A DNA stretch of 64,000 nt from Scylla paramamosain (GCF_035594125.1 NC_087185.1:15059164-15123163), one strand, 5' to 3'; shown: positions 38,280-52,600, counted from the first letter of the stretch. Numbers and translations: made by a program. Notes: generated from the sequence alone by a model not told the origin.

Positions 38280-39209
38280 TTAGGTGAAGGTTTGGATGGG
38301 GAGGGGGAGGAAAGGCTGGGGAAGTCTGAAGGGGTGAAAAGGGGAGAGGTGATGGAAAAAGGACGAAGTGGCAGGAGAGGAGGAAGCTTTGCGAGAGGGA
38401 GAAGTGCTTGGGGAGGAGGAAGAGTTGGGAGAGGAGGAAGAAGGAAGAAGAGAAGAAGGAAAGCTGGGAGAGAAGGAAGCGCAGAGAGAGGAGGAAGAAC
38501 AAGTGGAGAAACTGTCAGGGGAGGAAGAAGCACTAGAAGAGGAAGAGCTGGGAGAAGAAAAGGTGCTAGGAGAGGAAGGGGAGACGGGGGAGGAGGAAGT
38601 GTCGGGCGCGATGGGAGGGGGGATGTACACCCTCTCGGCTCCCGGCGTCAGGCTGAGGGACAAGTTGATGCTGTTGGGGAACTCCCGCAGCATGACCTCC
38701 ACGGTGCAGATTGCCTTCAGGTCAGTGTGCTCCCCCATGTACCTCCTGAAGGAGGCTATCGTGAGCCAGGAGTCCTTCTCCCGGAGGCGAGTCACATAAT
38801 CCAGAAAGGTGAGTGCATGGTAGGCACAGTTCCTGAACCCTGGCTGCTGGAAGGCCCCTCGCACCACCGTCACCTGCCGCTCGGTGATGTTGTTGTGGCG
38901 GCAGAAAGCTCCGAAGGCCTGGTGCGGCTGCGGATGGAGGGGGTCGTAGTACAGGTAGCGGCCGTCCAGGCAGCGGAATACTGACACCGCGTGGAAGCAA
39001 ACCTTGCCCTTGATGGCACAGAGCAGCCCCCTCCCCCGCCCCAGGGCAGCGTGACCCGACACCTCCTCTTGGCCCCGCACCACCTCCACTTGCCGGCCGA
39101 AGGGGCGCGGCGTGTTATTCACGATGGAGATCACCTCAAACCCGCGCAGAGCGCGCACATCCTTCACCAAAGTCTGGATTTCGCCGTTCATGCTTGGTGT
39201 AGTGGCCAT
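38280..39209 (-). CDS. Adenain-like (clan CE) cysteine protease-like protein with Ser/Pro-rich tail
   Basis: The only convincing protein gene here: 309 residues, intronless, with an in-frame TGA two codons before the first ATG and a TAA stop at 38280-38282. Seen: His73 in a CFHAVSVF block, Asp89 in RYLYYDPL, Gln121/Gln122 and Cys128 in FQQPGFRNCAYHALTFL. Known: adenovirus protease uses His54, Glu71, Gln115 and Cys122; spacings 17/44/7 there and 16/32/7 here are close. Ulp1-like proteases of Polinton/Maverick elements share this layout, at about 200 residues, the same as the compact part here (1-180). Inferred: a cysteine endopeptidase of viral or Polinton origin, originally for virion protein maturation. 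Odd: residues ~204-300 are Ser/Pro-rich and coincide with a GAGGAAG-rich DNA repeat, so the tail may be a late read-through. No capsid, polymerase B or integrase gene adjoins it. Alternatives: a host clan CE protease, or one exon of a larger gene. The CAYH after Cys replaces the usual CG. Confidence 0.6.
   Translation of the reverse strand: MATTPSMNGEIQTLVKDVRALRGFEVISIVNNTPRPFGRQVEVVRGQEEVSGHAALGRGRGLLCAIKGKVCFHAVSVFRCLDGRYLYYDPLHPQPHQAFGAFCRHNNITERQVTVVRGAFQQPGFRNCAYHALTFLDYVTRLREKDSWLTIASFRRYMGEHTDLKAICTVEVMLREFPNSINLSLSLTPGAERVYIPPPIAPDTSSSPVSPSSPSTFSSPSSSSSSASSSPDSFSTCSSSSLCASFSPSFPSSLLPSSSSPNSSSSPSTSPSRKASSSPATSSFFHHLSPFHPFRLPQPFLPLPIQTFT
38285..38610. repeat. Purine-rich GGAGGAAG repeat within the gene tail
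   Basis: The plus strand is a degenerate GGAGAGGAAGAAG-type repeat. Several frames on both strands are open across it (Glu/Gly/Arg-rich or Ser/Pro/Leu-rich), which shows that openness of the tail is partly compositional. Confidence 0.8.
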
Positions 39210-39916
<707 letters not shown>

Positions 39917-40214
39917 GTCATCATTACTATTATTAATCACATTAATTCCACAGAACTACGAGAAGCATAAGAATTTAGTAAACAGGAACACGTCCCCGAG
40001 CAAATTGTCCCAAAAAGTAAGTATTCTTTTAAAATGGAATTACTCGGCTGATGCACTGGAGCGAATGAAATATGTTAATGGGGGTAATTAGGGATCTATT
40101 ATTCCCGTGCTTGTGCTAATTGGATGATTGGAGGGAGACATTTTGTTTTTCCGAGTGGCTAGAGTTTTGTTATATTCGAGCACGACGTGGAGAACGAATG
40201 GTGTGGATGTGATT

Positions 40215-41192
<978 letters not shown>

Positions 41193-41359
41193 TACCGACA
41201 CACCACTGATACGCTTCTAATATATCCTGAAAATAATCTTACAAACTGCTACATTTGCTAACTTTCAAAATAGATCATGCGAGGAATCTACATCACCAAA
41301 GTTTGTGATATACTGCGAACTTAAACCGAGTATTGTAAACGGCTTTATTCTCTCATCGT

Positions 41360-41930
41360 GACTGTCTTCAAAGGCCACAGATACATTAATCGTGTTTTCA
41401 TTGAGTGTTCTACGTATTGATGATTCATAATCCATGTTATACTATCGCCAGAATCAGGATAACACTGTTGAAACCTGCATTACTTCTCCCATAGATCATC
41501 AGTAAGGTTCTTATGAGTCTCTTCCCCAGAATTCTTGTTAAACTATGCCTCAGATGAAGAAAATGTCATTGAAAATCTCCACCAATTCCGGCATTGATCA
41601 TTAATGAGGTTCTTATTCGTCTTCTTCCTATTGACGATGCAGAATTCACCACAATGAAGATAACCCCCTTTGTAAACCTCCAGTTGTTGGTCAAGAGATG
41701 ATTAGAGAGGTTCATATGAGTGTCTTTCCTATTACAGATGCAGAAGTATTTTTAAACTATCAACGGAATCAAGAAAACACCCTTGAAAATTTCCATTACT
41801 TGCCCCAGAGATGATTAGTGACGCTCATATGAATGTCTTTCCTAATATGGATGAAAAATTATTGTTAAACTATCTATTAAACTATTAAACTATCGTTGAA
41901 ATTAGGAAAATGCCCTTGGAATGCCACAGC
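41360..41930 (+). repeat. Dispersed repeat family 1, tandem copy C (~105-bp units)
   Basis: Five units carry AGAGATGATTAG, GAGGTTCATATGAGTGTCTT, TTGTTAAACTATC and AAAACACCCTTGAAAAT. Landmarks near 41383, 41493, 41592, 41693 and 41803 give a 100-110 bp period. These blocks match copies A, B and D, so a dispersed unit has been amplified locally. Confidence 0.8.
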
Positions 41931-42009
41931 CTGTTAATATTAGTCGAGGTAAGGCTGGCAAACAGTTCAGAATGCGGATCTTAAACACACCGCAACATCC
42001 CTTTGTCTA

Positions 42010-42037
42010 AATGAGGTCACGCACGCACACACACGCA

Positions 42038-42114
<77 letters not shown>
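42010..42114. repeat. (CA)n microsatellite with CACG leader
   Basis: Imperfect CACGCACACA then a CA array (42040-42114). Confidence 0.98.
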
Positions 42115-42408
<294 letters not shown>

Positions 42409-42644
42409 TTATGTTCGATTTCACATCCTTCACTATCGTCTCTTTCTTACTGCCTCGAGGAATCTGCCGTTAATCTCCTCTGCATAAGGTCTAAGGTAAA
42501 TACATAAGATCGATGGTGACTCTAGACCGTATCTTCCCGGGACAGAGGCAGCGCTGGTTGTGGCGGGTCGGGCAGAGAACCATAATCTATAACTTCCACT
42601 CCGCATCTCCACCACATTCATAAGGTTCTATTTAATGTGACACG

Positions 42645-42815
42645 TGTTTTTAAGGATGTTTTTTTCTATGGTTCTAGAGACAGATTAACAAGATTTGTAC
42701 ATATTAGCAGGAGAAAACACACTTGAAAACCCAGCTTATCATCTCTGTGGCCTTTGAAAATATTCGTGGTAAGAGAGAAAAGCGTTTTTGAATACGGATC
42801 AAGAGCGTGACGCAG
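42645..42815 (-). repeat. Dispersed repeat family 1, inverted copy D
   Basis: On the minus strand it reads ATTTTCAAAGGCCACAGAGA, TGATAAGCTGGGTTTTCAAG, ACAAATCTTGTTAATCTGTC and CATCCTTAAAAACACG, matching copy A block by block. Confidence 0.75.
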
Positions 42816-42929
42816 TATGTAGTTCCAAGTCGATGCTGTCATGTAACCTAAGGGATATTTTTCAGGAATCAACGGTGGTTTATATACTGAGCTGACACGA
42901 AAGGGTGGGGACTGTAAGCCTTCTAAACC

Positions 42930-43920
42930 TGCTCCTTCTTTTCTTTTTTCCTATCTTTCCTCTTATTTTCCTTATTTTCCTTTCCCATTTTTTCCATAAT
43001 TTTTTTTTTTTTGCATTTTCTCTTCCTCTGTTATTCCCTTCTTCCCATTTTCTTTTCCTCCGTTATCTTTTCCTCCCTATTTTCCCTTCCTCTGTTACTT
43101 TCATTTCTTTTCCTTCTTCCATCTTACCTTCCTTCGTCGTTTTCCTTATTTTCCTTCCTCCAACTTTCTTTCCCTCCGTTATTTTCCTTTTCCTTTTTCC
43201 CATCTTCCTTTCCTTCGTTTTCGTTTCCTCCTCCCTATTTTCTCTTCCATTATTTTCTTTCCTTTCCTTATTCCATAATTTCTTCCTTCGTTGTTTTCCT
43301 TATTTTCTTCCTCCATCTTCCCTATCTCCGTTATTTTCTTCTTTGCTTCTCACCATCTTGTCTTTCTCCATTATTGCCTTCTTTTCATTTTCATCTTCTC
43401 TTCCTCCGTTTTCTTTCTTTTATTTTTTTCTACGCATTCTTCTTTTTTTCGTTATTTTCCTTATTTTCCTTCTTCTGTCTTCCCTTCCTCCGTTATTTTT
43501 CGTGTTTTCCTTTTCAGTTCTTCTCTCTCTCCGTTATTTTCCGTTCTTTACATCCACATCTTTTCCTCCTCCGATATTTATCTTTTTATCTTTTATTTTT
43601 TCTTGCCTTTTTTTTTTGGTCGTTCAGGTTTTCTCGGAAGTTATTCCCTCCCTCCCTTCGTTATTCTCTTTGTCTCTTCCCTTATATTTTTCTTTCTCTC
43701 CTTTACTCAATCTATGCATCGTTGAGTTTTCCTCCATATAATTTCTCTCCTTCCCTTCCGTTTCTATTTTTTTTAATCTATTTCTGAATCTTAGTTTTCT
43801 GTTCTTCCTCCCTTCCTCTCTCCCTAACTCCTCTTATTTATTACCAAACCTTCCCTTTCTTTTCTCTCTCTTTCCCTCCTTTCTTCCTTCCTTCTCCTCA
43901 TTTACCAATAGTTTTCTTCC
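42930..43920. repeat. Pyrimidine minisatellite, ~48-bp period
   Basis: Recurring TTTCCTTCCTCCGTTATTTT and CCTTATTTTCCTTCTTC blocks spaced roughly 45-50 bp. The three overlapping open frames (up to 278 residues, Phe/Leu/Ser/Pro only) come from this pyrimidine strand. Confidence 0.85.
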
Positions 43921-44324
43921 TGTTTAAGAGACGAAGTAATGAATAATGGTAGGAAGTCAGTGTCACGTTTCAAAGTGTCCCTTTCTATCTACTTTTTTTT
44001 ATTTGTGTTTGTGATGAAATTTAACTCTGAGTAGCATTTTTGATTATTCAGATCCCGAAATCATAAACGAGGAAGGTTGAATACTTTTCTCCCTTATGGG
44101 CGTTTATGATCACTTTTTTTCCTTTAATTCCTTGTGTTCTGAAATGCACCATATCACATATAAAAATAACAGATGAATAAAAAAAATAACCAATGTTTTC
44201 GTCTCGTAAACTCCTGATTCGGTTAAAGATTACTAAAGATTCCAAGTTTAAAAAATTTACATCTGGTTTAACTCTACGGTTCTTGTTAGCCATGTTTCAC
44301 TTATGATAGAAATACTCTTTTCTA
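43921..44324. other. Unique AT-rich spacer
   Basis: No gene was recognised; the 81-residue minus frame at 44293-44048 has no family features. Confidence 0.35.
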
Positions 44325-44705
44325 TTTTACTCCCTCTTCTTGACTTTTCCTTTCCCTGCTGCTCCACATACAGCAAGCAAAGACATTAGTGGCTCTCCCC
44401 GCCCTATGCAAACATAAAGATAAACTCTATGGAACGTTTTACCCACATTTCAGTAACAACGTAGATCCTGATTCCTGTTTTATTCTCTTTTCCTGACTTT
44501 TCCTTTCCCAGCCGCCCTACATACAACAGGCATAGGTATTGGTGCATCTCCCCACCTCATAAATACATACAGCTAAATTCTACGGACATTTATACCCACA
44601 TTTCAGTTATAGCATAGATACTGATTCATGTTTTATTTTCTTTTCTTGACTTTTCATTTTCCTCCCGCTCCACATATAGCAGGCAAAGGTATCAGTGCAT
44701 CATCC
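44325..44705. repeat. ~154-bp tandem repeat, 2.5 units
   Basis: TTGACTTTTCCTTTCCC near 44340, 44495 and 44648; units share CTCCACATA, GGCAAAGGTAT, CTCCCC and TACCCACATTTCAGT. Confidence 0.9.
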
Positions 44706-44833
44706 CCCTGCCAGTCCTCCCTCACATCCCCCCCTCACCCTCTCCCCGCCTCACAGTCTCCCTGCCTCCCATCCTCCCTTCCTCTCCTCCTCTTAGCTTG
44801 CCATTTCTGTCCTAATTCCGCTTCACTCATTTC

Positions 44834-44836
<3 letters not shown>

Positions 44837-44930
<94 letters not shown>

Positions 44931-45153
44931 CTATAATCTCTTCTCTCCTCTTTGTATCTTCCAGTCTTCCCTCTTGCCCTTTTGTTTCTATTCCTTGGTT
45001 CCTCAATTGCTCAGGGCTCAGGGTCGCGTCCCTTGCTAGTCTCTTGAGCTGATTAAGTGGTGCCAGAGGCTGTAAGAGTGTCTGATAGCTTACGGTTACT
45101 CGTGTCACCTCAAGCTTACACTCTCCGTCTCTTTCCTGTTTGTAGTAAGGATG

Positions 45154-45214
<61 letters not shown>
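44837..45214. repeat. (CT)n and (GT)n microsatellites
   Basis: CT array (44837-44931, one GTC interruption) and GT array (45157-45214), with ~225 bp of unique sequence between. Confidence 0.97.
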
Positions 45215-45217
<3 letters not shown>

Positions 45218-46430
45218 TATCTGTATTGACTAAGGGTTTATTTCTTTTATCTATTTTTTATTCTTTATTGTTTGTCTATCAATTTATCTATTTATTTATT
45301 TGTTTATTGCATTTCGTTGCGTAATTTTTGTTCTTTATCCTTATATTCTTCATATTTGATTTTTTTTTTATTAATTAAGCTCTTTGCTTTAATATTATAA
45401 ATATGTGTTCATTTTTGGCTAGTTTTTTTATTTTTTTTTTTTTATGTTTTCCGTAAGGTAGTATATTTATTTATATATTCATGATTAAAAGTTTTACCTT
45501 ATTTCTGTTTTCTTTTTTTCATTCATCAGGATTATTTCTGGTCACTTTCGTTTTGATGATGATGTTTTGTGTAGAGACTGGATTCATTTATTTCTTCGTT
45601 TTCTGTTTCTTTCCTCGTTAAAACTTACTTTTTTATTATGGATTTATTTTTTGTGTGTGGATTTTGTTTAGTGTCTGCGGTGATGTTACATGTCTGGATT
45701 AACTTTGGCTTGCCTCGTTTTAACGTTGATGTGTAGGGACTGGATTCTTTTGCTTCGTCTTTGTCGTCTTTATACTTAAATTTTCGCTTCTCTAATGCAA
45801 GTTGAAAGTTATATCAATTAAGGAAGAATGCCTGAAGTAATAGCACCTAATCTTCTCTTAAGCTGCACATTACGTGATCTTTTCTCACTTTCCCTCACGC
45901 CTGACGCACGCAATTCAGATAAGGTGAAATTACATACCTTTGCTCACCTGTCGGCTTTGTTCTCTTCCATTCACACATATTGCATTCCAGAGATGGAGCT
46001 TTCAAGACACTAATCTTTCAATTTTGTGATGACTCTTTTGACCTTTCATTTTGGGAGTGGCATCTCAGTGGGTCTTTTTCACTCTTTTTGTTGCTCTTAG
46101 CCAGCGCCTCTCTTATATATATAAAAGAAAAAATCAAGAATCCACCGTTTTCTTCCTATCTTACATACTCGTACTTCGATCCTCCTAACCTGCATACCTC
46201 TCTAACGTACATTGTTTGATCTTCGTCGGCAAAAAGTACAAACCAGGTTATCGACTCCATTGCGTCTAGTACAGTGGTGAACAAAAGTGCATTATCAGAT
46301 TTGTCTCCCTTGATTAACTTTAGTTCAATGGGTAGGAAGTGAAGAGGAAGCGTACCCTTGTTCCTCCTGCTGGTGATTAGGAGTATTACTGCCTATAATG
46401 GCTAACCCTTTGACTCCTAATAACATTGTA
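45215..46430. other. T-rich then unique spacer
   Basis: 45240-45560 is T-rich with ATTT repeats. 45550-45790 holds a weak ~170-bp duplication (TGTGTAGAGACTGGATTC near 45570 and TGTGTAGGGACTGGATTC near 45733). The rest is unique. Confidence 0.5.
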
Positions 46431-46645
46431 ACATGAGGCACTATATTAAAAGGCATCGTAATTAGAGGCACTGTATCTGAAGGCACTATATCAAAAGTCT
46501 CTATTTAAAGGTTCTATATTTAAGGGCAATATAAAAAGAGACACTAAAGCCTTTTGTAACTAGAGGCATTGTATCTAAAGGCAATATATCAAAAGGCGCT
46601 ATTTAGAGACACTATAAAGGCACTGTAAAGACACTAAAATATTAC
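46430..46645. repeat. GGCACTATAT repeat, ~102-bp units
   Basis: GTAATTAGAGGCACTGTATC and GTAACTAGAGGCATTGTATC lie ~100 bp apart, each with internal AAAGGCAATAT-type repeats. Confidence 0.85.
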
Positions 46646-46910
46646 AGATACTCGATCAGTAATCTTGCCTATCTATATTGTGTCTCTCAGAATTATACCC
46701 AATTTGTACAAGTACCAGCCCATTTTATCATGTTAGAGTGGAGACCATAGCAGCCAGCGAATTGACAAGAGCACGAGAAAGCCGCCTGGATCACACACCA
46801 CTCGATTCCCTCCTGAATACTGTATGTGTGATGTGGGGAGTTAAGTGATGTGACTGGAGTGGTATTCCGCCGCTGTTGGAGGCCATTGAGGGAGGGAATG
46901 TCTGATGATG

Positions 46911-47010
<100 letters not shown>

Positions 47011-47227
47011 AAGTAAATAAGCAAGTACATAAATCTTTATTGTTATTATTATACAGATATCTACAAAGTTTTAATAGTTAAGTGAAAATATAGCAACCAC
47101 CTGCTGTGCCAAACCATCCTGACAGAGAGGCGCTTATTTGATATTGCTTCAACACTATGGAGTACATTACGCTATTAAAATTGTATGAATAATAACAAAA
47201 CAACACTTTTTATATATATATTCCATA

Positions 47228-47347
47228 TGTGTGTGTGTGTTTGTGTGTGTGTGCGTGTGTGTGTGTGTGTGTGTATTTGAATATCAGAAGTGAGTGTACG
47301 TGTAAGGGGGGAGGAAGACCATCACGCTCGTGTCTGTGTGTAAAGGC

Positions 47348-47409
<62 letters not shown>
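47228..47409. repeat. (GT)n and (GA)n
   Basis: Imperfect GT (47228-47274) and perfect GA (47351-47409). Confidence 0.98.
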
Positions 47410-47413
<4 letters not shown>

Positions 47414-47977
47414 TATAGGCACGTCTGGGTAAGATATGAAGTGTTGTAATACAGAAAAGTTTTATTAATATCAGAGAGTCAACGAGAGGTAATAATCTTT
47501 TGTGTGCACCCTAATCTTACACGCCATATTTTTTTTCTATACAAAGAATACGTAACTTTCTTCTACGGGAAATGTATACAAAGAACCCGCACTTAGTTGC
47601 TTAATTATGTACGCATCCATGGGGAAAACATTCGGTTCAGTATTTACATTAGAGAAAGAAAAACGTGGTATGGTTGTATAGTTTCCTAGCCTACACTGTA
47701 TTTCGTATCGTGGTGAGAGATTAGTAGTCATAAATGTATCCTTTCTTTTTATATGTAAGGTGTCTGATGAATACTTTAGTTTTATTCTTGCTTCTCTCTC
47801 TTTTTCAATTTTCCTCTTGTCACGAATCGATCTTTTTCTTTGTTCCTGTAGGTCATGTGTAGCGAACTCACACCTACACACCCTTACTTGTGCTTTGTTA
47901 CAGGTGTGTGCAGGTGTGCATGGCGTGAGGTGCGGAGGTGTGGGAGCACGGCCCCTTTCATTACACGTGACGGGACC

Positions 47978-47979
<2 letters not shown>
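47410..47979. other. Unique spacer
   Basis: Mixed unique sequence; the 160-residue minus frame at 48019-47537 starts in the CA array and lacks family features. Confidence 0.35.

Positions 47980-48019
<40 letters not shown>
47980..48019. repeat. (CA)n microsatellite
   Basis: A CA array of 40 bp. Confidence 0.98.
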
Positions 48020-48021
<2 letters not shown>

Positions 48022-48610
48022 TATCGCAAATATGTCAACCGGAACGAAAGAAAGTGAAAAATTATTCCTCCCTCTAAGAATGCTCATTGTGGCCTTTCCA
48101 TTAACTGTGTCACGATTTATTTCTTCTTCCGAGTCATTAGAAAAAAAAAGTTTGTAAAGATTCAATCCGAGAAATTTGCGCGAGACTAAAGTGCAGTGGT
48201 AGATGGTAGATGAATTTTAACTCAAAAACTCACTGAACTTTCATGACCTTTGTGTGTAAAAAAAAGTCCCCTAGTTATTCACACGGCCCTGAATTTTGCC
48301 AGTGATCCCTTTCGGCTGACCCTTACCTTATATTTGGCCCTTCCTTCACACTTTGCTCTTATGTTGTATTTTCTCACTTTTACCTTACACCGTGTGCGCT
48401 TTGTATTTGTTATGATCTTTTTATAAGTGATACATGTAGTTTTATTTAAAGCGCCACGTCAAATTTCCTGTATTTTGAGGATGGTTTAGATGACCAGCTT
48501 TATGATATTGTGTTAGTTTATTCGTTCACTGTGTATTGATAGTATTACAGTAACGAAATGTGATAATAATCCAATAATAATGTACATAATGTAATAATAA
48601 TTCCATTTCT
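48020..48610. other. Unique AT-rich spacer
   Basis: ATAATAAT-type repeats at 48555-48605; otherwise unique with no gene recognised. Confidence 0.35.
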
Positions 48611-49610
48611 ACCATATTTATTCTAATTTTGCTTTCCTCTCCATTTGCCTCTCTTTTCTACCTCTTTTCCGTACTTCCCCCTCTTTATTTCTCCGTCTAT
48701 CTACCTTCTTCCCTTCTCCCTTATTCCTATTGTTTTTCTCTCTTTTTATCTCCTCCTTTCTCCTTTTCACCATCCCCATTTAACCATTTCATTCAATTTC
48801 AAGTTCCTTATATACTACAGAGTCTCCTGGCCCTTTTTCTTCCCCTCCTCCTTCCCTATATACTCTCCTCCTCTCCTCACCCCCAGCTCTCCCTCCTCCC
48901 CTCCCATATATATAAAAGGCAAATAACTTTCCCTATCCTATCTGTGTCAAGTCCATCTCTGTGACAAAGTACCAGTCGTTCTACCCCAAATATCTACCAG
49001 TTTATCCCATAGCTGTAGACTGCAACGTGGAGACTCCATTTGCCCCATACAGGGAGGGGAAAAACAGAGAAATCGAAGCCGTAAATTAAAGTAGTGTAGA
49101 AATATTTGGGGACACGGAAAGACCATTAAGTGGTTGAACTGTTAGACCTGAGTTGGATGTTTTTTTTTTTTCCATGTTTTTTCTTTTCTTTTTTTTTCTT
49201 TGGGTTTTATGTCAATTGGAGTTTCTTATGGTCTTATGATTCAATTAGTGTCTTTTTTTTTTGTTTCCTTCCTTCATGTGCATTTTTTGTTGTTCTTTTT
49301 TCTGTTCTCTGTATTCTTTTTTTTTCGTTTTGTTCTTTTTTTTTAGTATTTTTGTAATTCTTATTTTTTTGTGGTGTAGTTCTGCGGTCTTTTGTTATTT
49401 GTGTTGTGTTCTTTTTTTTATTTTTATTCTCATGAATATACTTCCTCCTTTCACCTCATGTTCTTCTTCCCCTTTCTCCTTTTACTTATCATCCTCGTCC
49501 TCCACTTCCTCCTCCTTGCCTTTCTCGTTGTCATCGTCAGTGTTAATGTTTTCCTCCTCCTCCTCCTCCTCCTCCTCCTCCTCCTCCTCCTCCTCCTCCT
49601 CCTCTTCCTA
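48611..49610. repeat. Pyrimidine-rich tract ending in (CTC)n
   Basis: C/T-rich (48630-48955), a short unique gap (48956-49150), T-rich (49150-49440), then a CTC triplet array (49552-49606). Confidence 0.75.
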
Positions 49611-49689
49611 ATCCTTCTCCTTCTTCATTTCTTCCCCTCCTTGTGTACAATCCGTGTGTGCAAAGACGGAATAACTTCCAAATTGCAAA

Positions 49690-50160
<471 letters not shown>

Positions 50161-50334
50161 TGTTCCGACGGCGGCGGTTCAAGACAGGTAATATCGAGCC
50201 AATTGACCTCTTCCTTCGTAATAATGTGCCTGGAATCATTCAGGTACACCTGGTATGGCTGGTATTATGTCTCATTAGCCACAGATAATTATGACGTCTG
50301 GAATTTATAAAAGGCATCATTTCTTGCCGACATT

Positions 50335-50960
50335 TTTTTTTTTTTTTCGTTTCCTTTTTTTTCGTGTTCTTTATTGTCCATCCTGCTAGTTATTTTTTTT
50401 TTTCGTTTTCCCTCTTTTTATCTTTTATTTTACCAATTCTTTTTTCTTCTCTTTCCCTTCGTTTTCTTGATATTTCTTTTTTTTCTTAATTTTCATTCTG
50501 CCAAGATTTTTTTTTTACCGTTTTCCTTTTTTTTTCTTATTTTCATCCTGCCATTTTTTTTATTCCTTTGTTTTTTTTTTCTCTCTCTTGTTTTGTTTCC
50601 TTCATTTTCTATCCACCAGCCTTTTTTCTTTTTTCTTTGTTTTCTTGTTTTTCTTCGTTTTCTTAATTTTTCATCCTGCCAGGTATTTATTTTATATTCC
50701 TTCGTTTTCTTTTTCTTTCTTTTTTTCTGTATTTTCCATTCGGTGATGTTTTTTTTTTTCTTTTTTGTTTTCTTAATTTTCATCTTACCAGTTTTTTTCT
50801 CTTTTCTTTCCTTTTCTTGTTGTTACTTCGTTTTCTTTACTTTCCTTCGTTTTATTCATTTATTCTTCGTTTTCTTTCCTCTTTTCCGCTTGTATTTTTT
50901 TTTATCTTATGTGAGTTTGTTTGAGTTACGTTGTTAGATGTTTTTTTTTTTCTTTTTTCT
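50335..50960. repeat. T-rich tandem repeat, ~60-70 bp units
   Basis: Recurrent TTTTCATCCTGCCA and TTCCTTCGTTTTCTT blocks with T-homopolymers; the 187-residue Phe-rich frame is an artefact of it. Confidence 0.75.
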
Positions 50961-51218
50961 TATCTTCCCTTTTAATTTTAGATACAAATCTTTGACTCCA
51001 AGTGATGTTGTATTGAATTTACGCTCATTTTTTTAGTTATCCATCAATTTCTAGAAAACTTTATCGTCAGTATATTGTTTTTCTTTCTCAATAGTCTTGG
51101 AAATTGTCTATTGATTTATATAAGGCATTGAGTTATCTTCTCTACTGTTTATTTTTTTGTAAGTTTTAGTTTAAAGTAGTAATCTCTTGTTTCACGTGAG
51201 ATTGTCAGTAAGGTTGTC

Positions 51219-51221
<3 letters not shown>

Positions 51222-51313
<92 letters not shown>
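51222..51313. repeat. (CT)n microsatellite
   Basis: A perfect CT array of ~92 bp. Confidence 0.98.
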
Positions 51314-51317
<4 letters not shown>

Positions 51318-51796
51318 TTTCTTTTCTTTATTTATTTTATTTATTTACGTATTTAATTTTTTGCTGTGTGAATTTCTCAGCAGTCTTGACATTTATGTAT
51401 TCCTGTGCACTGCAATTTTTATTTATTTTTTTTGTTAGTTATCTATGAACTTAAAAGATTGTATGGAGTGTATTATTTGCATTTTTCTTAAGATTTTATG
51501 GAATGAATTATATATATTTTTTTTTACTCAGTTGTCAGTTGTTATTTTTTTACTTTTTTTTCAATTTACGAAAGTTTTTTTTTTCAGGGTTGTCAGGTTC
51601 TCTTCAAAAAGTTGTCAGGTCCTTCCTCTCTTTGGTTACCTGGTCAATGGTACAGGTGATGGAGCAATTACAGGTACCTGGTAACTCTTGGAATCACGAG
51701 TATTACCTGGAGCTCTTGGGATCTACCTGGGAACACCTGTATATTCAATTAGTGAGAACCAATTATCTCTCCCCTAATTCCTCGAGTCCTCCGCTA
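51314..51796. other. T-rich spacer with an ACCTGG-rich end
   Basis: 51600-51740 carries repeated GTCAGG, ACCTGG and ACAGGT motifs. No gene was recognised. Confidence 0.35.
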
Positions 51797-51870
51797 CTGG
51801 TGGTGGTGGTGGTGGTGATGCTGGTGGCGGTGATGCTGGTGGTGGTGGTGGTGCTGGTGGTGGTGGCGGT
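51797..51870. repeat. (GGT)n triplet array
   Basis: GGT triplets with GAT, GCT and GCG variants. Confidence 0.95.
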
Positions 51871-51984
51871 TCGTCGCTTCATTTTCCGTGTTTCGTTCTA
51901 TTGGTTCACTGCTTCATGTATAATCGGACTCATTGCTTCACCGTGTGTCTTCTTTTGTTGCTTTTAGTTTAATTTCCTTAACAT

Positions 51985-52600
51985 TTTTTTTTCTTTTCAT
52001 ATCAAAGCGTTGATTTTTTTTATTCTTTTTCATTCTTCATTCCTGATCTTTTTTTATATCTTTTTCTTATTTTTCAGAATATTTACTTCCTTATTTCATT
52101 ACTTGAAGTTCTTTTTTTTAGTATTTTTCTACATTTTTTGCAATTTCTGCTTGATTACTTATTTTTATTTATTTTTTTATTTCTTATTTTCTTTGTCTCG
52201 TTTCATCATGTTGTCTTCTCATAGTGTTATTTTTATTTGGACTTTTTCTTATTTTTAAATACATTTTTATTTTGGCGTTTTGCAGTTTTTGTCTTCCTTT
52301 GATTCTTCTCATCTTCCTTGTCTCATTCCTTATATTTCCTTATATTGCGTTATTGTAATACTATTTTAATTTCATTACTATTTTCATTTATACATACCTC
52401 TTTATTTTATTATTTTATAGTTCTTGGTTTCCTTTGGCTTAATTTTTTTCGTCATACTCTTTATCACTTTTTTCTTATGTCTACATGGCTACCTTTTCAT
52501 TTCATTATTTTAAAGTTTTTGATTTCATTATACTTAATTTCTTACATTCATTCCCGTTGTCTCATTTCCTTACATTTCCATATCACTGTATTTCCATGCG
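51985..52600. repeat. T-rich degenerate repeat tract
   Basis: T-rich with recurring TTCATTATTTT, TTCCTTATATTT and TGTCTCATTTC blocks; Phe/Ile/Leu frames here are artefacts. Confidence 0.6.

Noticed and set aside
42905..43787. Open frames of 278, 258 and 144 residues
   Set aside because: Overlapping frames are open at once, with only Phe/Leu/Ser/Pro-type residues, from a pyrimidine minisatellite.
47537..48019. 160-residue minus-strand frame
   Set aside because: Starts inside a CA array (Val-Cys run) and the remainder shows no domain.
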